From contig NZ_BNAY01000010.1 of the NCBI RefSeq assembly GCF_014654365.1, positions 1 through 64,000 on the forward strand: a stretch of 64,000 bases of DNA, in the 5' to 3' direction. A program made the translations under genes and the position numbers. Below, piece after piece: positions 33,521 to 40,332 of this stretch (within the stretch, counting starts at the first letter, position 1; each line of letters starts with the position of its first letter). The notes beneath the pieces are model-generated. The model was not told the origin of the DNA. It searched no databases and worked only from the letters and a program-made list of their open reading frames with translations. The stretch is from Amycolatopsis oliviviridis. GTDB taxonomy: Bacteria; Actinomycetota; Actinomycetes; Mycobacteriales; Pseudonocardiaceae.

Positions 33521-35062
33521 TCAGCCGAGCACGACGCGCCGCGCGCCGGCTTTCTCGGCCGTGTCGCGGACCTTGCCCGACGCGGGAATTGCGCGGTCAC
33601 GCAACTGACGCACCTCGTCGATGCGCTCCGGCGCGGACCGGACGAGCGGCACTATGTTGCGGAAGGCGCTCCGGTAGTACTCCACCGGAACGGCTTCGTC
33701 ACCGACGCGAATGGCTTCGTAGCCGATCTCCGCGACGGCGGCCTCGACGTCCGACCCGGCGAAACCGTCACTCAGCCGCACGAGTTCGTCGACGACGTCA
33801 TCGGCCACCGGGACACGCAGGTACTTGCGAAGATAGATCTGGATGATCTCCCGCCGCTCCTCCGCATCGGGAAGGTCGACGAAGAACATGTCGTCGAACC
33901 GGCCGCTCCGGAGAAGCTCCTGCGGCAACGCGCGAACGTCGTTGGCGGTCGCGACGACGAACACCCGTGAACGCGATTCCTGGAGCCAGTACAGGAACTG
34001 GCCCACGAGCCTGGTCGTGACGCCCGTGCTGTCGGTGCCCGAACCGGCCAGTCCCTTTTCGATTTCGTCGATCCACAGCACACAAGGCGCGACCGTGTCC
34101 GCGGTGGCGAGTGCTTCCCGGAACCGGCTTTCGGACTGACCGACGTAGGTCCCGAGTACGGAACCGATGTCGAGCCGGTAGAGCGGAAGCTGCCAGTCGC
34201 TCGCTATCGCCTTGGCGGACAACGACTTCCCACAGCCTGGCACGCCGACCAGCAGCACTCCGCGCGGCGGGCGCATCCCCCGGTCACGCAGATCCATGGT
34301 GAGCAGGGGACGCTTGCGGTCCAGCCATTGCCGCAGCCCCTCCAGCCCTCCGACCGGATGGTCGCCGCTGCGCACGGCGACTCGTTCGATCCCCGCCAGC
34401 TCGCTGAAGATCGAGTCCTTCGCCCGGCCGAGTTCGACGAGCTCGGCTTTGGTGATCGACTTCTTGACGACGAAGGTCGCGAGGATGTTCAGTGCTTCGA
34501 TCTTGGTGACGCCGGTCAGGATGGACGCGGCCTCCTCGCATTCGGCTCTCCCCCATTCGATCCGGATGACGGACTCGTACTGGTGAAGGAACTCTTCGAT
34601 GTCGGCGCGCATCTCGTCCACGTCGGGCAGGTCCAGGGTGACGGCCATGCCCATCCGCTGCAAGGTGCTCCAGGTCGGATCGGCGGAGATCACGACGATG
34701 CATCCGCCGTGTTCCTCGGCCAGCTGGGCGAGGTCGACGAACCGCCTCGAAATCTCGTTGTCCTCGCCGAGATGCTGGACATCGGTGAAGACGACGGTCA
34801 GGTTCGCGCGTGCCTGGAACCACTCGCCCGCGAGGTCGAGCGCGCCGAGCAGCGACTTGTCATCCGAGACGACCTGCTTGTTCCGCAGGTCCCGCAAACC
34901 CTGGCTGAGCGTGTGCACGATGATCTCGAGCTGCTTCCCTTTGGCGAGCTCTCCCAGCATCTCCAGGGCCCGGCCGCGTTCGACCGTGCGCACGGACACA
35001 AACGGAATCCTTGCGAGCAAATAGGATTCGATCCTGGACTTCGTCTCGGCGCCGTTGGGCAT
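33521..35062 (-). CDS. Ycf46-type AAA+ ATPase
   Basis: A 513-residue protein with the Ycf46 layout: a degenerate N-terminal ATPase-like domain (about 1-200, with VVFTDVQHLG in place of a Walker B and no Walker A) followed by an active AAA domain. Walker A is GVPGCGKS (273-280), Walker B VLWIDEIE (328-335), sensor 1 the Asn of ATAND, and Arg fingers lie in LLRSGRFD. The C-terminal lid ends with SDVEAAVAEIGYEA. Classical AAA proteins of this kind remodel or unfold partners. No protease domain is attached. It is the fifth gene of the operon, flanked by unknown proteins. Confidence 0.92.
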   Translation of the reverse strand: MPNGAETKSRIESYLLARIPFVSVRTVERGRALEMLGELAKGKQLEIIVHTLSQGLRDLRNKQVVSDDKSLLGALDLAGEWFQARANLTVVFTDVQHLGEDNEISRRFVDLAQLAEEHGGCIVVISADPTWSTLQRMGMAVTLDLPDVDEMRADIEEFLHQYESVIRIEWGRAECEEAASILTGVTKIEALNILATFVVKKSITKAELVELGRAKDSIFSELAGIERVAVRSGDHPVGGLEGLRQWLDRKRPLLTMDLRDRGMRPPRGVLLVGVPGCGKSLSAKAIASDWQLPLYRLDIGSVLGTYVGQSESRFREALATADTVAPCVLWIDEIEKGLAGSGTDSTGVTTRLVGQFLYWLQESRSRVFVVATANDVRALPQELLRSGRFDDMFFVDLPDAEERREIIQIYLRKYLRVPVADDVVDELVRLSDGFAGSDVEAAVAEIGYEAIRVGDEAVPVEYYRSAFRNIVPLVRSAPERIDEVRQLRDRAIPASGKVRDTAEKAGARRVVLG

Positions 35063-35076
35063 GCCTGTCCTTTCCG

Positions 35077-35592
35077 CTACTTCAGTATGATCCGCCGCCT
35101 GGTCGGCGCTCCACCGGACGGTGCGACGGCGCTCCGGGTGAGCGCGGGAATCAAGCTGTTCTGCCGGATGGCGTTGCGCAGCTCGACCGGCGCCTCACGG
35201 GCCGAGTCCTCGAGGCTGCGCTGAGACGACGTGACCGTCTCCTTCAGCGCCGTGGCCAGGCTTTCCCGGAGTTCGGCGGGGAGGGCCGGATGGCCGGTCA
35301 GCGCGACCAGCGGCCTGAGCCGTCTGCGGGCGTCGGCCAAGATCACCGCGATAGCGGTCACGGCCCGGGCGGGATCGGCGAGAAGCATCTGCTGGTCCCG
35401 GATCAGGGCATCGCTCCACTTCCGTTGCCTGGCATGGAAAGCCTCCGCGATGTGGCGGGTGAGCCGTTCCAGCATCTGCGGTCCCAGGTCGACCCCGACG
35501 GAGACCAGGTGCCCTGACGGCAGATCCTCGCCGCGGCCGAACGCGCCGAGCCAGTGGACCCAGGCGGCGTAGGCACCCGGAGTGCGGTGCAT
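35077..35592 (-). CDS. unknown 171-residue helical protein
   Basis: Helical, with a basic C-terminus (GGAPTRRRIILK) and many Arg and Leu residues (LTRHIAEAFHARQRKWSDAL). There is no recognised domain. It begins three bases after the stop of the 54-residue gene and ends 14 bases before the AAA+ gene, so it is part of the same message. A small helical protein directly before an AAA ATPase often serves as its adaptor, but that is inference. Confidence 0.72.
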   Translation of the reverse strand: MHRTPGAYAAWVHWLGAFGRGEDLPSGHLVSVGVDLGPQMLERLTRHIAEAFHARQRKWSDALIRDQQMLLADPARAVTAIAVILADARRRLRPLVALTGHPALPAELRESLATALKETVTSSQRSLEDSAREAPVELRNAIRQNSLIPALTRSAVAPSGGAPTRRRIILK

Positions 35593-35595
35593 CGG

Positions 35596-35760
35596 TCACG
35601 TCCTCTTGTGACGTTCGAGGAACTCCGCCAGCGGAAGGAGGTTCCATTCGGGCAATTCCAGGGCGATTTCCTCGTCTTTCAACGCGTGCGCGGGCTTCGG
35701 TTCGGCCGGGACGGCTAGCTCGCGCTTCTCCCCGGGAGGACCGACAGTCGGATTCGGCAT
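35596..35760 (-). CDS. small 54-residue acidic protein in the AAA+ operon
   Basis: Starts at ATG 35760, two bases after the stop of the 579-residue gene, and ends three bases before the next ATG. The first half is Pro/Glu-rich and likely disordered; the second half is a short amphipathic helix (LPEWNLLPLAEFLERHK). Its exact packing between two neighbours argues that it is real. It may be a short linear-motif peptide bound by the ATPase or by the membrane protein. Confidence 0.65.
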   Translation of the reverse strand: MPNPTVGPPGEKRELAVPAEPKPAHALKDEEIALELPEWNLLPLAEFLERHKRT

Positions 35761-35762
35761 GC

Positions 35763-37502
35763 TCAAGCCCCTCGTCTCTGATCCGGCGCCGGCCCGGCGA
35801 ACGCCACCTCGTTCAACCTGTTCAAGAAGTCGCGCAGACTCGTCGCCGACGCGAGTTCGCGTTCCCACTCCGCACGCAGGTCGACGAGTTCCGCGATCCC
35901 ACCCCGTAACTGCGCGACCGCGACCGCCTTGCGCTGCTCTCCCTGTTTGCGAAGTTCGGCGCGCTTCGCGGGCAGACCGCGCGCCTGGAATCCGGACCAG
36001 GCTCCGGCCGCACCCGCGCCGATCAGCAGGAAGACCGCCAGTCCCGGATTGTGGGCCAATGCCGCCCAGAGCGTGAAGATCAAGCAGATCCCGGCCGCGA
36101 TCGCGGAGTTCAGCGGTGGGCCGACGAACCGGACACGGGAGACGGCGGCCTCGGTTTCGGCGTCGATGTGGTCCGCGAGACCGGCGACGAGGTCGTCTTC
36201 CCTGGTCGTCGTGTCGATACGTTCGGTCCAACCCTCGATCTGGAATTCGACGGCGGCGGGCTGAGCCGAGACGTTCGCCGCTTCGAGCCTTCCGGCCCCC
36301 TGCACGATCCAGTCCTTGGCGAGCGCGACGGCGAACCTGCGCGTGCCGAGCGACGCGTCCGAATCACGGGTCCCGACGGCGGCGTTGCTGATCAAGGTCA
36401 GGAAGTCGACCGTGGTCTCGTGCAGTGGCCGCGCCGCTTGGACGGCCTTCGTGGCGATGTCCTTGTCGCCCTCGGCCTTGACGATCTCCTGCAGCTCGTG
36501 TTCCTTGCGGCGCAGGGGGCTCTCTTCGACGTCGTAACCGGTGACGAGGCCGTCGAGGATGTCGTCGACGCGCTCCCGGAGGTCTTCACTCTGCGGGACA
36601 GGGCCGGTGAACATCGCGCGGAACCGCTGCTCCGCCTCACCATGCACCGTCGCACCCTCGTAGAGCTCCTTGAGTTGCGGCCAGGTGGGACTTATTTCGG
36701 ACAGCACCTGGTACCGGCCGTCGACGGGTCGCCGGTAGGTGTCGATGAGCTCGGCCCAGCGGGCGATCTGCTTGTCGACGGTCTCCGACTCGCCCGACAA
36801 CCGGTCGTACCAGATGCTCATCTGGCCCATGACCAGCGGCCTCGACTCGTGGCCGAACGCGCCCTGGCTGACCGCGTCGAGGATCACGGTGAACTCACGG
36901 GAGAGCTTCTCCGGATCCTGCCGGGCCGTGTACTGGCGCAGCCATCGGGCTGTCGCCGCGTTTCGCTGGTGCCGCCGCAGGATCAGCGCGAAGAACAGGG
37001 ACGCCTTGTCGCTGTCGCGGCGGGTCGCCTCGGCGAGTGCCTTACGCGCCAACTCGGGATCGTCGCGGATCCAGGCGGCGACGGCGACCAGGGCGGGAGC
37101 CAGCCAGTACCGCGGGGTGACCAGCATGAGTTCTTCGGTGAGGCTGCGCATCGTGCCGTGCGAGACGATGCCGACGTCGAGCGCCTGCAGCGTGCCGGTC
37201 GCCAGCCTGCGCACCTCGCCGAAATGCCCGTACTTGGTCTCGAGTTCCTGCCGTACCTGGAGGATCTCGGTATGCGCGACCTGCAGGTTGTGCCGCAACT
37301 CGTCGCGGCGCAGGTACTCGTGGAAGTCGCGCTTCAGTTCGAGCAGATCCTGCTGCGTCCGGTCCTGGGCGTCGGCGACCACACCGATCGAAGACTGCAT
37401 CAGATCCTGCTTGCGTTGCAGGTCGCTTTGCGTGTCGGCCACGTGCGCGACCATCCGGCCGAGCTTGGTGAGGTCGGCCGTCGACACCTGTACCATGTTC
37501 AC
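35763..37502 (-). CDS. coiled-coil protein with a C-terminal membrane hairpin
   Basis: A 579-residue protein I cannot name. Residues about 12-85 are a long coiled coil (DTQSDLQRKQDLMQSS, RTQQDLLELKRDFHEYLRRDE). A helical middle part follows. Two membrane spans, about 466-482 and 487-505, form a hairpin, and a final helix of about 50 residues (LRGGIAELVDLRAEWEREL) ends the protein. Both long ends should be cytoplasmic. Its start overlaps the preceding gene's stop by four bases. In a cluster with a CHAT protease and an AAA+ ATPase it is a candidate membrane-acting component. Confidence 0.75.
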   Translation of the reverse strand: MNMVQVSTADLTKLGRMVAHVADTQSDLQRKQDLMQSSIGVVADAQDRTQQDLLELKRDFHEYLRRDELRHNLQVAHTEILQVRQELETKYGHFGEVRRLATGTLQALDVGIVSHGTMRSLTEELMLVTPRYWLAPALVAVAAWIRDDPELARKALAEATRRDSDKASLFFALILRRHQRNAATARWLRQYTARQDPEKLSREFTVILDAVSQGAFGHESRPLVMGQMSIWYDRLSGESETVDKQIARWAELIDTYRRPVDGRYQVLSEISPTWPQLKELYEGATVHGEAEQRFRAMFTGPVPQSEDLRERVDDILDGLVTGYDVEESPLRRKEHELQEIVKAEGDKDIATKAVQAARPLHETTVDFLTLISNAAVGTRDSDASLGTRRFAVALAKDWIVQGAGRLEAANVSAQPAAVEFQIEGWTERIDTTTREDDLVAGLADHIDAETEAAVSRVRFVGPPLNSAIAAGICLIFTLWAALAHNPGLAVFLLIGAGAAGAWSGFQARGLPAKRAELRKQGEQRKAVAVAQLRGGIAELVDLRAEWERELASATSLRDFLNRLNEVAFAGPAPDQRRGA

Positions 37503-37957
37503 GAGTCACTCTCCATGATCACGATCGAACCGTCCGCACGGGCACAAACCATGCGGTCGGGATACACCTCGACGGCGAGGTAGGCCGGGGACACGGCCAG
37601 CGCCCGGGCCCGTTCGAGTCCACCCGGCAGCCCTTGACCGTGGTGATAGTGCTCGATGATCGAGCCGTCCAGAGCCAGCGTGTGCACCTCGAAAGGTTCA
37701 CCGAGATAACATTTACCGACGATGCCCAGCGGGGTGCTGCAGTATTTGTCGGCGAATTCTTTCCGGATCCCGTCGACGAACTCGTCGATTTCCACCGCGC
37801 CCAGACTGCCGGAACCGTCGAGCGCCCGCAGTGCGCGAAGATAGTTTTCGGATCTTTTCCCGGTATGCAGCCGCCCACCTGTTCGCGTGGAGTTCTTCGA
37901 GGCCGGAACAGATCGCGTGAGCGCACCGCTCCGACTGTTGATCAATGGTCTCGGCAC
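37499..37957 (-). CDS. unknown 152-residue protein, first gene of the AAA+ operon
   Basis: Not recognised. The conserved-looking part runs from about residue 35 to the end (LRALRALDGSGSLGAVEIDEFVDGIR, then CYLGEPFEVHTLALDG and AVEVYPDRMVCARADGS), suggesting a helix followed by a beta-rich fold. The N-terminal ~30 residues are basic and could be outside the true frame. GTG 37957 with a G-rich upstream stretch is the best start visible. Its stop overlaps the next start (ATGA), coupling it to the membrane-hairpin protein. Confidence 0.65.
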   Translation of the reverse strand: MPRPLINSRSGALTRSVPASKNSTRTGGRLHTGKRSENYLRALRALDGSGSLGAVEIDEFVDGIRKEFADKYCSTPLGIVGKCYLGEPFEVHTLALDGSIIEHYHHGQGLPGGLERARALAVSPAYLAVEVYPDRMVCARADGSIVIMESDS

Positions 37958-38063
37958 GCCGCCGTCCCCCTGTTCTCCAGCATTTTCCGCCTATAGTCGC
38001 CGTTTCACGCGAAAGCATTACGGACCGCCTTCGCACGAGGCGGTCTTCACTCGGATGGCCCAT

Positions 38064-38825
38064 TCACCGCGGCAAGATCGAAAGTGCCAGCAGCGCGAGT
38101 GCCGCACCACCCCAGAGGGCCACGGCCAGGAAACCCGCGGCCCGCCCGAGTCTCGCGCCGCCAGGCAGGCGGGGCGTCACGACGTCACCGGTGTCGACCT
38201 CGGCCAGCCTGCGCACGCGCACATCACCCGTCTTGTCCCTGCGCCCGTAAACCTCGACCACGACCCCGGACGCCGGCGCGGCGGGCGCCCATTCTCCCTG
38301 CGCGACGCAGCGGTGCTCTCCCCCCTCGACGTCCTTGACCAGCAAAGACAAACCGCCGACGGTCCGAGATCGGGCGATCTTGCGCAGTGGCAGGGTCCAC
38401 GGCCAGCCCGCCCCGCCACCCGCGGCGGCCCGGTGCTCCGCGGGCAAGGTCCATCGCAGCACGACACCGGGTACGGCGAGCAGGATCGCCGCACCGCCGA
38501 GCACCAGGAGCACCATCCCGAGAGGCGCCCCCACCACGATGGCGAAGACGAGGGTCAGGCCGGCGAACGCGGCACCGATCCGGGCCGACCGCACGAAGTT
38601 CTGGCTCATGACCGGCTCCTGACGGACGGCGCCGAAACGCACCACGGTGCCCGTGAGAATCCGGCCCGGCACTCCCGCCCGTGGTCCGTCAGATACCGGA
38701 GCCGCGGAGATCACCATTCTCTTCGGCGGTTCGGTCGGTGTCTTTCCCACTTCGCCGCCACACGCCGGACAATGCGTGTCCTCGACGGTCAGTGGCACAC
38801 GACAGGAAAGGCAGATCGAGATCAT
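38064..38825 (-). CDS. zinc-ribbon membrane protein
   Basis: A 253-residue protein. An N-terminal zinc ribbon has paired cysteines at 5/8 (CLSC) and 19/22 (CPAC). Two adjacent membrane helices lie at about 82-125, a soluble beta-rich segment follows (about 145-225, VKDVEGGEHRCVAQGEW, VVVEVYGRRDKTGDV), and a final membrane helix at 228-250. An AAGGAG site precedes the ATG. It lies 106 bases downstream of the end of the GTG region of the AAA+ operon, on the same strand but upstream in transcription, so it could be transcribed into it. Function unknown. Confidence 0.75.
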   Translation of the reverse strand: MISICLSCRVPLTVEDTHCPACGGEVGKTPTEPPKRMVISAAPVSDGPRAGVPGRILTGTVVRFGAVRQEPVMSQNFVRSARIGAAFAGLTLVFAIVVGAPLGMVLLVLGGAAILLAVPGVVLRWTLPAEHRAAAGGGAGWPWTLPLRKIARSRTVGGLSLLVKDVEGGEHRCVAQGEWAPAAPASGVVVEVYGRRDKTGDVRVRRLAEVDTGDVVTPRLPGGARLGRAAGFLAVALWGGAALALLALSILPR

Positions 38826-38961
38826 GACAGTGACGCTCCTTTTCGACCGATCGAAACAGAATGCAGTCCGTCGACGATTGTGTCGAGTGCCGTCGTGTCA
38901 CGAAGGTCTCGATCCGAGAACGGTCCATCCGCTTCGCCGGAGGATCTGAAAGGTGTTACCA

Positions 38962-39852
38962 GTGGACGAATCTCCTGATTCCGCCGCTTCGGGAAACAGC
39001 CCTTCCCCGAGCCGTCCGCTATGGGGGCCGGCGCGCGGTCCCGAGGAAATTCCACCGCCGTCACGTGGCGGCGGGGCTCCGGCTCCGCCCCCAGCGGAGC
39101 CGCCCTCGGAGCGGATACCCGCCGACGACGCGACCGTTCCCCTCGCGCCCGTCACGCGGTCCTCGCGTTCCTATCGGCCGATGATCGCCGCGGGAGCCGC
39201 CACCGCGGTCTTCATCGGCGTCGCCACGGTCGTGGCGGTCACGGCGATCGCCGACAGCGGCAAGCCCGCCGCCGGGCAGGCGACCGGCTCCGCCTCGGTC
39301 GCCATCACGACGTCGTATCCCGACGCTTACACGACAACCGACACGACAACCGAATCGGCACCGGTCTCCACGACGACGTCTTCGGAGACGCCGACGGTGA
39401 CCACCGGTTCCGTACCGGCCGGTTATCGGAAGGTCGAAGGCCCGGCGGGGGTCGAGGTGACGATCCCCGCCGGCTGGCCGGTGAAGAGCGGGACGATCCC
39501 TTCCAACAATCAAGCCGACGCCCCGGACGGCTCGGGCAGCTTCCTCCGCTACGGCGGTACGCCGACGCCTTCGATGCCGCTTCGCGAGGCGGTGGCAGAG
39601 AACGAAACCTCGAACTCAGGCATCCGCGCCGGCTATCAACGCCTGCGGCTGGACTACGTATCGACCGAAGCCAATGAGACGGTGGTGTGGGAGTTCCTGT
39701 TCACGAAGAACGGCGAACAGCGCCATTCCCTGGGCTGGTTCTGGCGGAAGAACGGCTACGACTACGTCGTGTACGCCTCGGCGAAGGCCTCCCGGTGGGA
39801 CGAACTCCAGCCGGTCCTCGACGTTCTCACGCGGACCGCCGGTCCCCGGTAG
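38962..39852 (+). CDS. single-span membrane-anchored protein
   Basis: A 296-residue protein: a Pro-rich cytoplasmic N-terminus (about 1-65), one membrane span (MIAAGAATAVFIGVATVVAV), a Ser/Thr-rich spacer with TTDTTTES, and an extracytoplasmic C-terminal domain of about 150 residues (GYRKVEGPAGVEVTIPAGW, NGYDYVVYASAKAS). The C-terminal part resembles domains found outside the membrane in actinomycete Ser/Thr kinases, but no kinase is present. The start is GTG 38962, eight bases after GAAAGG; an upstream GTG at 38953 is less likely. A GC-rich hairpin follows the stop. Confidence 0.75.
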   Translation: MDESPDSAASGNSPSPSRPLWGPARGPEEIPPPSRGGGAPAPPPAEPPSERIPADDATVPLAPVTRSSRSYRPMIAAGAATAVFIGVATVVAVTAIADSGKPAAGQATGSASVAITTSYPDAYTTTDTTTESAPVSTTTSSETPTVTTGSVPAGYRKVEGPAGVEVTIPAGWPVKSGTIPSNNQADAPDGSGSFLRYGGTPTPSMPLREAVAENETSNSGIRAGYQRLRLDYVSTEANETVVWEFLFTKNGEQRHSLGWFWRKNGYDYVVYASAKASRWDELQPVLDVLTRTAGPR

Positions 39853-39855
39853 CGC

Positions 39856-39888
39856 GCCCGGCCCGCCACCGGAGGTGACGGGCCGGGC
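39856..39888. terminator. terminator hairpin
   Basis: Ten-base arms GCCCGGCCCG (39856-39865) and CGGGCCGGGC (39879-39888) just after the stop of the membrane-anchored protein and before the stop of the converging 42-residue gene. It probably serves both directions. Confidence 0.7.
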
Positions 39889-39893
39889 GGTGT

Positions 39894-40022
39894 TCAGCTG
39901 TCCAGCCACTTCCGGAACAGCGCGAGGATCGTCGCGGCCAGGGCGGCGATCCGGCCGAGGGCGCTCAGGACGACGAACCACCGAGGCTCGCGGTCATGGG
40001 GGCGTCTCGCGTGTTTCCTCAT
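39894..40022 (-). CDS. small membrane protein, 42 residues
   Basis: An ATG at 40022 with a perfect GGAGG six bases upstream opens a 42-residue protein: a basic N-terminus (MRKHARRPHDREPR) and one hydrophobic segment (FVVLSALGRIAALAATILAL). Positive-inside charge suggests the N-terminus is cytoplasmic. It follows a tiny 12-codon frame with its own ribosome site. The strong initiation signal is the main argument that it is translated. Function unknown; small hydrophobic proteins like this can be toxins or membrane-complex subunits. Confidence 0.65.
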   Translation of the reverse strand: MRKHARRPHDREPRWFVVLSALGRIAALAATILALFRKWLDS

Positions 40023-40045
40023 CGATCCTCCTTCGGATGTGCCGC

Positions 40046-40084
40046 TCAAACGTTGTTGGGGTCGTCCTCGTCGCCACCGCGCAT
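40046..40084 (-). CDS. 12-codon microORF with strong ribosome site
   Basis: ATG at 40084 is preceded by GGAGGAGG at the right spacing and opens the peptide MRGGDEDDPNNV, ending in TGA at 40046. It ends 23 bases before the start of the 42-residue membrane protein. It could be a leader peptide coupling translation, or a vestige. Evidence is the ribosome site and position only. Confidence 0.4.
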   Translation of the reverse strand: MRGGDEDDPNNV

Positions 40085-40117
40085 CGGTCCTCCTCCGCGT
40101 GGTCCGTGGCCCGCGGG

Positions 40118-40144
40118 CCATTCGGTCGGGTTACGACCGAATGG
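40118..40144. terminator. perfect hairpin upstream of the microORF
   Basis: Arms CCATTCGGTCG (40118-40128) and CGACCGAATGG (40134-40144) with a five-base loop. It lies about 190 bases downstream of the lipoprotein gene's stop (minus) and 34 bases upstream of the microORF, so it may end the lipoprotein transcript or act as a leader structure. The rest of the gap 40085-40332 shows no gene. Confidence 0.55.
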
Positions 40145-40332
40145 GCGGCGGCGGCGATCGGCGCGCGGTTGTTCGCGAGGCGCCGACGGTGCGCACGCGC
40201 GGCCGGATCACGAGCTTAAGGACTGGAGGAACCCACGGACGCAACAGCGGTCCCCGCGGCCGGCAGAACGGTGCATTGCCGACGACCGCGGAGACCGCTC
40301 GCCCGTGCCGATGAAGATCACTTACGAAAAGG

